Positions 23,201 to 35,200 of a DNA stretch of 64,000 bases are shown one piece after another. Both the position numbers and the translations under genes were made by a program. The notes beneath the pieces were generated by a model. It was not told the origin of the DNA, did not search any database, and saw only the letters and a program-made list of their open reading frames with translations. The stretch lies in NCBI RefSeq assembly GCF_001704415.2, contig NW_017189851.1, positions 186,001-250,000 on the forward strand. The letters run 5' to 3'. This DNA is from Capra hircus (taxonomy: Eukaryota > Chordata > Mammalia > Artiodactyla > Bovidae). How positions within the stretch are numbered: position 1 is the stretch's first letter; every line of letters starts with the position of its first letter.

Positions 23201-26200
23201 CTAGGGCCTGTGGGTGTGGGCCCTGTGGACCCCCAGCCCTGTGGCAGCTTGCCCCCAGACCCTGCCCGGCCCTGGGGATGCCCGCAGCCCCCGCAGCCCC
23301 ACGTGCGTGTGCCCACCCGAGAGCACGGCCCACCCTCCCCCATGTGCAAGCACTCAGCACCACCGCGAGCTAGGGGCTTCTAACGTCAGCGGGAAGACCC
23401 CTGGAGCGCCCCTGCCAGTCACTGTGCCAGTCCCTGCCCTCGTGGGCTCTGGCCACCCTGCAGTCCACACCCCGTGGGAGGGTGCCCCAGGGCCCAGCCC
23501 GGCAGCGTGGGTGGGTCCTCAGCTCCCAGCTGCCACAGAACAAAGCCCTGAGCGCTGCGGGGGCCCAGAGCCAGCACGCGCCCTAGTCAGCCCTGGTTCC
23601 CCGTGGTGTTTCAGGAAGGGATGAGAAGGCCCATGGCAGGCACCAGGCACAGGCCTGGCCCAACCCAGGCTCTCAGAAGGGCCCGGTCCACCAGCACGGC
23701 CTGCGAGCCAGGCCCACGGAGCCCCCCCACACAGAGAGGCCCATCCAGACCCCAGGCAGCTGCATCAGAACCCCCGAGCATAAGAGCGGGAAGGGCTAGC
23801 CCAAGGCACCACAGCAGGCACTGCCCCTGCCCTCCGAGAGCCACCGCCCGCTGGGCTCCCACCCGATCCCCTCCATACGCTCCCACGCCCTGCCCGGGCC
23901 CCCACCCGCCGCCCTCCGTGCGCTCGCACGCCCTGGCGCCCGGGCGCAGCAGCTCACTTGTGCTGGTCCTGCCAGGTAAAGCTCCGCTCTGGCTGCTCCC
24001 ACTCCTGGGCCAGCACGAAGCGCAGCTCCTGGTCGGTGGAGAAGGTGGCCAGGGAGCCGTTCAGGCGCTGGCAGGTCTGTGCGGCGTCCCAGTAGCTCTG
24101 CCCGCTCAGGTAGGCGCGGTAGCAGCTGGCTGTCCCCTCGTAGTGGTGCCAGCCCGCGGGGCACTTGCCTAGGAAGCATGCAGGGCGGGGCGGCCCCGAG
24201 TCAGCACCCGCAAGGCCTCCCTGCACCAGCACGGGAGCCTGGTGTGGGGGGGACTCCGAGGTCGGGTGGGGGGGAGGCTCTGAGGCGAGGGGCGGGACGC
24301 TGAGGCCAGGGAGGGGGACGCTGAGGCTGGGGGGGGGATGCTGAGGCCGGGGGGTGGGACGCTGAGGCTGGGGGGGGGGTGGGGGGGGGGCGCTGAGGCT
24401 GGGGGGGATGCTGAGGATTGGGGGTGGACACTGAGGATTGGGGGGGACGCTGAGGATCGGGTGGTACACTGAGGATGGGGGAGAGGCTGAGGATGGGGGG
24501 GACAGCCGAGGATGGGGGTGGACACTGAGGATGGGGGGACGCTGAGGATGGGGTGGGACACTGAGGATGGGGGGATGCTGAGGATGGGAGGATGCTGAGG
24601 ATGGGGGGGACGCTGAGGCTGGGCGGGAAACTGAGAATGGGGGGGATGCTGAGGCTGGGCGGGGACACTGAGGATGGGGGGACACTGAGAATGGGGGGGA
24701 TGCTGAGGCTGGGGTGGGGGACACTGAGGATGGGGGTGGACACTGAGGATGGGGGGGATACTGAGGATAGGGGTGACACTGAGGATGGGGGGGATGCTGG
24801 GGATGCTGGGATGGGGGGGATGCTGAGGCCGTGGGGGGACGCTGAGGCCGGGGGTGGACGCTGAGGCTGGGGGGGTACTCTGAGGCTGGGGGAGGGACTC
24901 TGAGGATGGGGTGGGGGACGCTGAGGCTGGGGGGGACGCTGAGGCTGGGGGGGACGCTGAGGCCGGGGGGGACGCTGAGACTGGGGGGGGACACAGGATA
25001 GGGGGCGACACTGAGGCTGGGGGGGACGCTGAGGCTGGGGGGACGCTGAGGATGGGGCGGATACTGAGGATGGGGGAGACGCTGAGGATGGGGGGACACT
25101 GAGGCTGGGGGGGGACACTGAGGCTGGGGGGGGATGAGGCTGGGGGGACGCTGAGGCTGGGGGCGACACTGAGGCTGGGGGGGACACTGAGGATGGGCGG
25201 ACACTGAGGATAGGGGGTGACACTGAGGATGGGGGGACGCTGAGGCCGGGGCGGTCAGGATGGGGTGCTGTGCCCCTTGGGCCAAGCGGTGGACAGCACG
25301 GCGGGCCCCCCGGGCGGGCGGCAGGAGCACCCCACCAGGCCTGCGCCTGTCTGGGTCCTCTGCCCAGGCGTCTCTTCTAACAGGCGCACGCTGCAGGGAG
25401 CTCACGAAGTAGCTTGCTACTAATTACGTTTTAGGCAGAGGCAGGGCAGCCTCCTCCATGGACCAAGGGCAGTCCCCTGGGCCCCACGTGGCAAGCACCT
25501 TGTGGGAAAAGCTCCGGGGCCTGGTGCTCACCTCAGCTTCCCCGCCCGGCAGGGAGGCCCTGGGCAGATCATCCTGCTGCCCCAGCCACCGGAGGAGGCC
25601 TGAAGGGGTGTTTCGGGGGGACCCGTGGGGTGGGCCCCAGGTCATCGCCAGGGCGGGCCTGCAACTTACTGCTGAAGCGCACGGGCTGTGCCACACTCAT
25701 TGCGTGTGGGTGCGAGGGGTCGCCGCCACGCGCCCGGCCCGGCCTCGGGTCCACAGCCTCCTTCCCATGGTAGGGACGGGCCTGCCCGCTCACTTCTGAA
25801 AGCAGAGAGCAGTGTCTGCAGACACATCGGAGGGCAAGGTGCCGCAGGGAGCCGCGGGCCGGCCGGGGGAGCTGCTGGAGACTCCGTCTATTCAGGCTTC
25901 CTCAGAACCCTTCACACGTGCAGTTCACGCCTCACGGGTCACATGTGCGTCTCACCGAGTGCACCCGGGAAGTCTTCACTCTCCACGAAACGGGGCCTCC
26001 GCACTGTGCTTCCTAACAGGCCCCTGCGGGCCCAGTGCAGTTAGCCCTCCTGCGGAGCCCCTCCAGAGCTCTGGTCCAGCGGTTCCCTGCAGAGCCCAGG
26101 CGGGATCCCTCTCTGCCTGCCCGCCCCTCCCTCACCCTCAAGGCCAGGGCCTGGGCACCCACGCAGCCCTCCTGCGCAGCAGGCCCGCAGCACAGCCCAA

Positions 26201-29200
26201 GTGTGAGCACGAGGCGCAGGGGGAGGCAGACGCCAGCTCTGTGTCTGATCCAAGGGTGCCTCGCAGGCCTGAGTGAGGAGGCCCAGGGGAATGAGACTCA
26301 CCCAGGGCACCAGCAGGACCGTCAAGGCCGCGTCCCTGGGGCGCTGTGCCCCACCCGTGGGCCCAGCAGAGGACACGGCTGCACAGCCCGCAGAGCGGCC
26401 CCCCACCCACCCACAGATACACACACACACCAGGCACCCACCTTGGTCTGCAGAGACACCACCCTCCGCCCCGCCCCACCCTGCCCCGCCACACACGCAA
26501 GGTCGGCACAGTGGCCAACCCGGCCTGCAGAGACACCACAAAAACACAGACACACACACACCAGGCACCCACCTTGGTCTGCAGAGACACCCCCCCACAC
26601 ACACTCTGGCTTGTGCTGGGGTGAGCCCAGTGGGCGGTGGGAGGTGCCGTAAACCCTGCTGATTGTGGCAGCAAGACCCTAATTCTCCAAGCAGTGGCGG
26701 AGATCGCGGTGCAAAGCACAGGAACCCTGACCACTGGACCACCAGGGCTTTCCCCGATGCTGTCTTTATTCAGTCCCTTTCACTTTTTCTCATTGTAGAA
26801 TAACACACGTCCAATACAGAATATCTGAGAAGCACAGGAGTTTGGGAAGAGGAGAACAGACCAGCTGTCACTATTCCAGAGGCGACCGCCCTTCCAAAGG
26901 CTCTTTTCTATACAGATCCTTCCTTGAAACAATCAGGACCGTGTCCAGCACGAGCTCACGGTTTGCGGTGTGAGCTTAAGACCACAACAGCTTTGATCAT
27001 TTTAGGCGCAGGAAGGTCACTTCTGCTGGCCCCGCTCCCGTGGGAGGTTCTCTGTTGGGCTCCCCACAGCTCCCGGCTGGTGGAGAGGCTGTCTGCACCC
27101 TGAGACCCCAGAGCTCTGCGCTGCCCACAGCAACGGCTGGGCAGTGCTTTCAGAGTTCCCACAGCCCGTGTCAGAAACAGAGAGAGCACTGCCACCCATC
27201 AACAGTGCCCCCAGGCCTAAGAGAGGCTCCAGCGTCCTCTTCCCACCCGGGGAAGACAGGGCTCCCTCCGGGGCTGGGGCCCCAGGCGCACACCTGGGCG
27301 GTGCTGCTCTCCTCCTGGGGGGGAGGGGCTGTGACCAGCAGCTCTGAGGCAGGGCAAGGCTGCAGAGCCTGGGCCCAGGGTGGCTGGCAGAGGGGCTGGC
27401 AGGTCCCTGCAGGGCTCAGGGGTGGGCAGGGCACAGCGTGGGCATGCCTGGGGGCCGGCTCAGGTGTGAGGAGGCTCGCCCACGCGCCTGCACTGGACAC
27501 TCCCTGCTGGCCGCTCCAGCGAGCAAGACCGTGCTTCCACTGGATCCCACCACGCAGAGCCCTGGGCGCCTGGTCAGGACCGGCCAGACTGCTCAGAGAC
27601 AGGAATCTGGGGCACAGGGGAGCGGGAGGCCCAGCCCTGCCGGGGGCGCTGGGCGCCAGGTGGCCGGGAGGCAGCCTGTAGGGGGGCGGGGCAGGCGGCT
27701 CAGCACGGGGAGCGTCCACCTCAATCCTCTGCACATCCGCGCGCCCGAGTGTCCCCTCCTGGCTCCCCGCCCAGCGCCCCCCACCCAGCACACATGGCTG
27801 AGAGTCCCGGGAGCCGGGGGCCCTGAGCCCTGAGTGGGGGCCTCGCTCCCGCAGTGGGGCCGGGGCTGCTCCAAGCCTGGAGTCCAGCCCGAGCCCAGCC
27901 CTCTGAAGGGGCGGCGCTCCTCTCAAGACAGCCCGCCCGGGGCAGCAGGGGAGCCTGCGGGGCCCGGGGCACTCGGCTGGTCGGAAGTCGAGAGGCCTTG
28001 CGGATAAAGGACAAAATGTGAGTCCACTTTGCGTCCAGACGCGCCTGTGTGGGCTCTGAAGGCGGCGCCCCGGGCTGCGGGCTCCCCTGCTGCTTTCCTG
28101 CCTCACACCAAACAGGCCGAGAACCGTGGCCCAAAATCCAACGCCTCGGTTAGCCGGCGCAGGCTTTCTAAAGCTAGAAAGCCTGCAGATACACGGTTAC
28201 TACCGGGCTTTCTGCAACTGATGCTCTCTGCCCTCAGCCGCGGCCAGGCACTGCGCTCGGGAGTCTCACGGTCTGGGGGGGCCCACGGCCGCCACCTCTG
28301 TCTCGCTCCCGTGGGGACACATGCATGACGTGGACAACGTGTGCGGCACAGAGAGAAAAACTGCAAATGCGCAGCAAGCTCCAGGCTTGCTACTCCTGTG
28401 ACGGCGCGGAAGCACCGAGGGGAGGAGGGGGAGGGGCGGAGCCGCGAGCACGCGGGAGCACTGCGGGGGGGCGGGGCGGAGCCGCGGAGCACTGCGGGGG
28501 CGGGGCGGAGCCGCGGGAGCACTGCGGGGGCGGGGCGGAGCCGCGGGAGAACTGCGGACCTGTGGCTCCTGTCTGGTCTGCTTAGAACTGGTCAGAGCTG
28601 GCTCTCTTTCTGGAGAGACTTCCTTTCGGTTTGCAGCAAGGCGCGGCCTTTAGGACTGCCACCCGAACGGCGAAGGCCGAGCCACGTGCAAGCACTCACT
28701 CCTCACAGCGACGCAGCCTCCCTGCAGGCCCCGCCACGTAGTGTTCAGCGAGCCCGTAGCTGGAAGACACGTCTGTCCTGCCCGTCCTGGGGCTGCTGCC
28801 AGGCTGCAGGCTGTGGGGAGCCTGGCAGCCCCTTCCCAGACGATACGGGCTCGTCTTCTCTGCAGTGAGTCTCGTGAAGGTTAACAGACAGAACCGCAAA
28901 GACAGTGTATCAGCCAAACCAGTTAAGAAGCAATCCGACGGAGTGAAGGTGAAGCTCCTGCTGACATTACGAGGTAACTCCTGAATCGGGTGCTGAATCA
29001 GGTGCGTCCCACCTAGCGACTGTTGACAGCAGGGAGCTCCTGAGATGTGGAACCCAGGCAGGACATGGAGCCACGGTCCTGTAGCTGAGATCCCCCCGCG
29101 CGCAGGACTCCAAGAAGCTCGGCTTCCAGACACAAAGTGCTATTGAGAGAGGTACGCTCCACAGGGCGCGTGTGGTCCATCTCAGAAGGCTAGAGGGCCG

Positions 29201-32200
29201 GCAGCAAGACGTTAAAGAAGGCACAGTCACAGAGACAAACAGCAGCAGAGAGGACGACAGAGGCCTGACGACCGGAGGGCAGGAAGACAGGCCGCGGCTC
29301 AGGGAAGGCGACCGGGGGCCCAGCCGCCCTTGCCGTTCCAGGACCCGGTCCCGTTAGCACCTGTCAGCCTCAAGCTTCGCTTACCGGACACGTAAGAATT
29401 CACATTAATGATGCCTCTCCAACCCCCCAAATAGAACAGTCTCCCCCAACCCCACAGATGCACAGGGCTACTCACTGTGACACTGGTTATAACAGCAAAC
29501 TAATGAGGCCAACGCAGAGCGCATCACGAGAAGCGCCAGGCTGGAGGGAGCACAAGCTGGACTCAAGAGTGCCGGAGAGACAGCAAGAACCTCAGATACC
29601 CAGATGACACCACCCTTACGGCAGAAAGTGAAGAGGAGCTAAAAAGCCTCTTGATGAAAGTGAAAGAGGAGAGTGAAAAAGTTGGCCTAAAGCTCAACGT
29701 TCAGAAAACGAAGATCATGGCATCCGGTCCCATCACTTCATGGGAAATAGATGGGGAAACAGTGGAAACAGTGTCAGACTTTATTTTTGGGGCTCCAAAA
29801 TCACTGCAGATGGTGACTGCAGCCATGAAATTAAAAGACGCTTACTCCTTGGAAGAAAACTTATGACCAACCTAGATAGCATATTGAAAAACAGAGACAT
29901 TACTTTGCCAACAAGGTCCATCTAGTCAAGGCTATGGTTTTTCCTGCGGTCATGTATGGATGTGAAAGTTGGACTGTGAAGAAGGCTGAGTGCTGAAGAA
30001 TTGATGCTTTTGAACTGTGGTGTTGGAGGAGACTCTTGAGTGTCCCTTGGACTGCAAGGAGATCCAACTGGTCCTTTCTGAAGGAGATCAGCCCTGGGAT
30101 TTCTTTGGAAGGAATGATGCGAAAGCTGAAGCTCCAGTACTTTGGCCACCTCATGTGAAGAGTTGACTCATTGGAAAAGACTGTGATGCTGGGAGGGATT
30201 GGGGGCAGGAGGAGAAGGGGACGATTGAGGATGAGATGGCTGGATGACATCACAGACTCGATGGACGTGAGTCTGAGTGAACTCCGGGAGTTGGTGATGG
30301 ACAGGGAGGCCTGGCGTGCTGCGATTCATGGGGCCGCAAAGAGTCGGACACGACTGAGCGACTGAACTGAACTGAACGAGAACTAAAGGCCCACACGTAA
30401 GAGCCTTTAAACATGGCACATCCTGAACCACTCAGCCTCACAGTGATCCAAGTCTATGCTCCAACCACTACGGGCTCTGTGAAGACCTACAAGACCTTCT
30501 AGAGAATTAACACCAAAACCAGATGCGCTTCTCATCACGCGGGTCTGGAGCACGAAAGCAGGAAGCCAAGAGACACCTGGAGTGACAGGCAGGTGTGGCC
30601 TTGGAGCACAAAACGAAGCAGGGCAAATGCTAACAGGATTTTGCCAAGAGACCACGCTGGTCATAGCAAGAACACTCTTTTCCAACACAAGAGGTGACTG
30701 CACACGGACGTCACCAGATGATCAATACCAAAATCAGGCCGATTCTTTTCTTTGCAGCCAAAGACGGAGAAGTCCTACACAGTCAGCAAAAACAAGACTG
30801 GGAGCTGACTGTGGCTCAGGTCATGAACTCCTTACTGCGAAGTTCAGTCTTAAACTGAAGAAAAGTAGGGAAAACCACTAGGCCATTCAGGTATGACCGA
30901 ATCAAATCCCTTATGACGACACAGTGAAGGTGACAAGCATTAGATCTGATGGTGCCTGAAGAACTCTGGACGAAAGTTTGGAACACTGTACGGGAGCCAA
31001 TGGCCAAAATCAGCCCCAAGAAAAAGAAACGCAGGAAGGCAAGGTGGCTGTCTGAGGAGGTGTTACAAGCAGCTGAGCAAAGAGGAGAAGCGAAAGGCAA
31101 AGGAGAGGAAAAGACACACGGAGCTGAATGCAGAGTTTCAGAGAACAGCTGGGAGGGATAAGAAAGCCTTCTTCAGTGAGCACTGCAAAGAAGTGGAGGC
31201 AAAGAAGAGCCTGGGAAAGGCTGGAGATCTCTTCAAGAAAACTGCAGCTGTGAAGGGAACATTCCACGCAAGGACGGGCGCAATAAAGGACAGAAACAGA
31301 AAGCATCTAACTGAAGGGGAAGAGGGTTAGACGCCGGGGCAAGGATACACAGAACTGCACAGAAGAGACGGTAGCGGCCGGATACCCACGACGGTGTGCG
31401 CACTCTCCCAGGGCCACACATCCTGGAGCGTGAGGGCAAGGGGGCCTTCGCAAGCATCACTACGGACAAAACTAGCAGAGGTGATGGAGCTCCAGTGGAG
31501 CTGTTTCACGCTTTAAAAGATGATGTCAAAGTGCCGCACTCAATATGCCAGCAAAGTCGGAAGACTCAGCAGCGGCCACAAGGCTGGAAAAGGTCAGTTT
31601 CCATTCCAATCCCAAAGAAGGGCAACGCCAGAGAACGCTCAAACGACCCCACAACTGCACTCACTTCCCATGCCAGCAAGCTGATGCTCAGAGTTCTCCA
31701 AGCCAGGCTTCAGTGGTAAGGGAACCGAGAACCTCTAGGTGTATAAACTGGATAAGGGAAAGGAAAAAGAACCAGAGATCAAACTGCCAACATCCACTGG
31801 GTCACAGAAAAAGCAAAGCAATTTCAAAACCATCTCCTTCTGCTTCATTGACTACACTAAAGCCTTTGACTGTGTGGATCATAAGAAACTGGAAAGCGCC
31901 CGACGAGATGGGAATACCAGACACCTGCCCTGCTTCTGGGGAAGCCCGAGGCAGCTCTGGAAGCTGTCTGCCGCGGCGGCACTGGCGCCTCCTCTCAGCA
32001 GCGCCCAGACTTGCGAGCCGCCCGCAGGCCCGCCCACCTGAGCCGCCGCATGGGGGCTCGCTGTCGCCGGACCACAGCGGGCAGAGCGCCTCTCTGCCCG
32101 CCCCGCAGCACCCGTGTTCTCGCTCTGTGGCACGCCTGACTGGCTCCTGCCCCTTCGCAGGCCTTCTTCATGTTTGCTAAACCACAATCCTCTCTGGGCC

Positions 32201-35200
32201 ACACCATCTCCCTTGGAGGCTTGCCTGCTCACATCATTTATCAGCACTTTTTGATAAAAGGGAGAGTTAACTTTAATCTGGTAAAACTGGTCATCTTCAT
32301 AGCACCTATTTTTGGCTGTGCTGCGCCTGTGTGGCCGCCTGGCCTTCCCTCTGGCTGCGGGGCAAGGGTGTCTCCCTGGGGTGGCCTCTCTCGTGGTGGA
32401 ACCCAGGCTCCGCAGCCGTGGTGCAGGCGCTAAGCTGCTCTGAGGCGCCTGGGATCTTCCCAGCGGAGGGATCGCACCTGTGTCTCCGGCGTCGCAGGCA
32501 GCTTCTTCTCCCCCGGGCCACCGGGGACGCCCTGCTTCCATTTCGGAGTCGGCCTTTTCTGTGACTTGAAAACGGCCCTTCCCTGCACCAAAGTCATACG
32601 AGTACGCCCCCCCGCCCCCCCCCCCCCCCCCCCGCCTTCCAGGAGTTTGTCTCCAAGGAGTCTTCGGCTGATCTCCATTCAGGGGCATCGGGGAGCCCAG
32701 CGCCCCAGCTGCAGCGCGGGGTCGAGGGCGCCTCCTGCCCGTGCTGAGCCTCTGGACCCCGCTTCAGGCAGCTCTTCCGTCTCACAGCCAGTCTGGCTTC
32801 CCTGCGCCAGCCGTGAAGGGAGCCGCGTGCTCTGACTCCTCTCCAAGTCCCCGCCTCGGGACCTGATCCTTCCAGATGTCTCAGCTGACTCGTCCCATTT
32901 CCCCCGAAGACCTTCCAGCGATGCGCTGAGCCTACAGACTGATGGGCCGACGGGCAGCTTCACCACGCCGACCCTTCCTTGCCAAGAACGCCCTTTAGTC
33001 AAGTCTTCCCTAATGCCTCTTAATAAGGCGGTAACTTCTCCTCCATTAAAACTCCGACACACTGTTTACAGCCCCATTTGCATCAAAGGTTGCTCACTCA
33101 GAACAAGGACCAGGCAGCTATTTCCAGCAAAAGGGGTTTGCAACTGGAGCCTGTGCTTTCTACCAGCTGACAAGGCTGGAGGGAGCCCACGGAACACGCG
33201 CCACCTCCAGCCGCCAAGCGCCCTCCCGGGAGGGAGGCACCGCCGGGACCACCGCCCCCTGCAGGCAGGCCCCGCCCCCGCCAGAGCCCCGCCCCCACAT
33301 CCCTCCCGCCTTCCCAGTGCGGCCTTCCCAGTGCGGCGGGAATGCACCCCGGGCTCAACGACACCAGCAGCCGCCGGGAGGGGCTCTGGGCACGGCGGCT
33401 ACAGCCCCCTCCCTGCCCCTGGGGGGCAGGCTGTCCGGAACGCCATCTGCTTTTTGTCTTCCGAAGACACCGCTGGCACGACCAAGCCCCGGGTCATCTT
33501 TCCCCGTCTTCTTGGTCCCTGTGGCTTTACGTCTTTAGCTGTAATTCTAGCAGGCTTTCAGCAGGACAATGAAATAGCCTCCCTCCAGGAGGCCTGCAGT
33601 CCAAGCTCAGAACCTCAGTAGCTAGGCTCTCCCAAGGATTCACTGAAGCTCCCCCGCCTCGCGCGCGCACTCACCTGGGCAGGCGGCCTCGTCGCTCCCG
33701 TCCTCACAGGTCGCCAGGCCGTCGCACCGCCAGGGCAGGGGGATGCACTGGATGGTGCCGCTGCGGCAGGCAAACTGCCCGGGGCTGCACCGCAGCTCTG
33801 TGGGGGCAAACACAGGGGCCCTGAGCACGCGGCCCGGGCGCTCCCAGGGCTCAGGAGGCACGCAGGGCAGGGGCAGGGAGTGGGAGCAGTCACCAGGGGC
33901 TGGAGCTCAGGCGGGAAGGTGCTCCGACCTCCAGGCACGCGCGACAGGGCACGACCTGCGCTTAATGGAGGAACAGAGAGGGGGGTCCCAGAAGCGCCTG
34001 GAAGCGACAGGACGGACGGCCTGGCTGGGCCGGCACCTGCCTTTCGCCTGCCTGGGCTCCCCACAGGGGCGCCCAGGAGCAGGGTGGCCGCTGCGGAGTG
34101 ACCCGAAGCTGGGGATCTAACTCTCGAGCCCTCGGGACGCAGCCTGCAGACTCTTCTGAGCTGCGGGCCAGCCCAGGGGCCCAGGGAGCGGGCAGTGAGG
34201 GCAGATCTGGCCCGCCACCCGCAGGAGAAGCAGAGCCTCGGCCCAGGGGAGCGGGGCAGCGCGGGGCTCACCGAACAGAGTGGTGAGCGGCAGGAAGGCA
34301 GGGCCCTCGGGCAGGAGGGGCGGCGAGGGTCAGACACTGCCCAGGCCAGGAGAACCTGCCCTGAGGACAACAGCCGGAGCTCCGCAGGCACGAACGGAAA
34401 GCGCGGCTCTCAGCGTCCGGACCAGAGCCGCCTCAGTTACAGGCGCGGGGTCAGGACGCGCGCGAGCCATGCCTGACTAGCGGGAAAACCTGACTCCAGG
34501 TCAAGGGCTGCCCTAGCTCTGCCTCAGTGAGCCCAGGACAGAGCTGGAGAGACCGCACTGTGTCCCAGGCATGCCCCAGAGTGAGGCTCGAGCGCACCAG
34601 CAGGAACGTGGAGAAACACGCTGAGCTCAAAAAGCCAAAACCCACAGCCTGTCGTCCGGTAAAAACTATCAGACGTGCACACGAGCACGGCTGACGTTCT
34701 GAACGTCTTCAGAGTTAGTAGGACTTCTTGGCAGAAAGCTCACGGAAGGTGCCTGGGCCAACGGAAGAGAAGACGAGAGCCCGGAGCACCGCTGGCGCGG
34801 CCGCCGCCTTTCGACGGAGGTACAGACGGTTCAGTGGAGAGAGAACGTCTCAGCAGGTGGCGGGGAAAGGACTGGAAAGCGAGACACACATCCGAAGAGG
34901 AAGCTGGACTCCCAGACAAGAAGCAGGCTCGGGGCTGCTACGGGGCGGGGTTGGGGCTGGGGTGGCAGGCGGCTCGGTCCTGCCGCCACCGCGCGCCCCT
35001 GCTTCCTGCACTGGGCCCTAGGGCGCAGCGTGCTCTCAGGGAACAGGAGCGCGGGGCTCCCAGACGCAGGGCCCTGGGCGTGCAGCTGCGGGCATACACT
35101 CACATGCAGAGCGCGCGGCTGTGGGTGCAGCAGGCAGCGCTCGGTGAGCGCAGCGCACTGCACGCAGGGCCAGGCCTGCAGCGTTTCCAGGGGCATCAAA

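Noticed and set aside
23954..25405. Long minus-strand Pro/Ser-rich open frames over the DGCR2 intron 3 repeat
   Set aside because: All three minus frames are open because the unit lacks stops. The frames join the exon 4 lectin reading only by chance read-through of the intron.
26400..26600. Spaced repeats resembling a CRISPR array
   Set aside because: Only two to three copies with CA runs, in a mammalian intron. It is a local tandem duplication.
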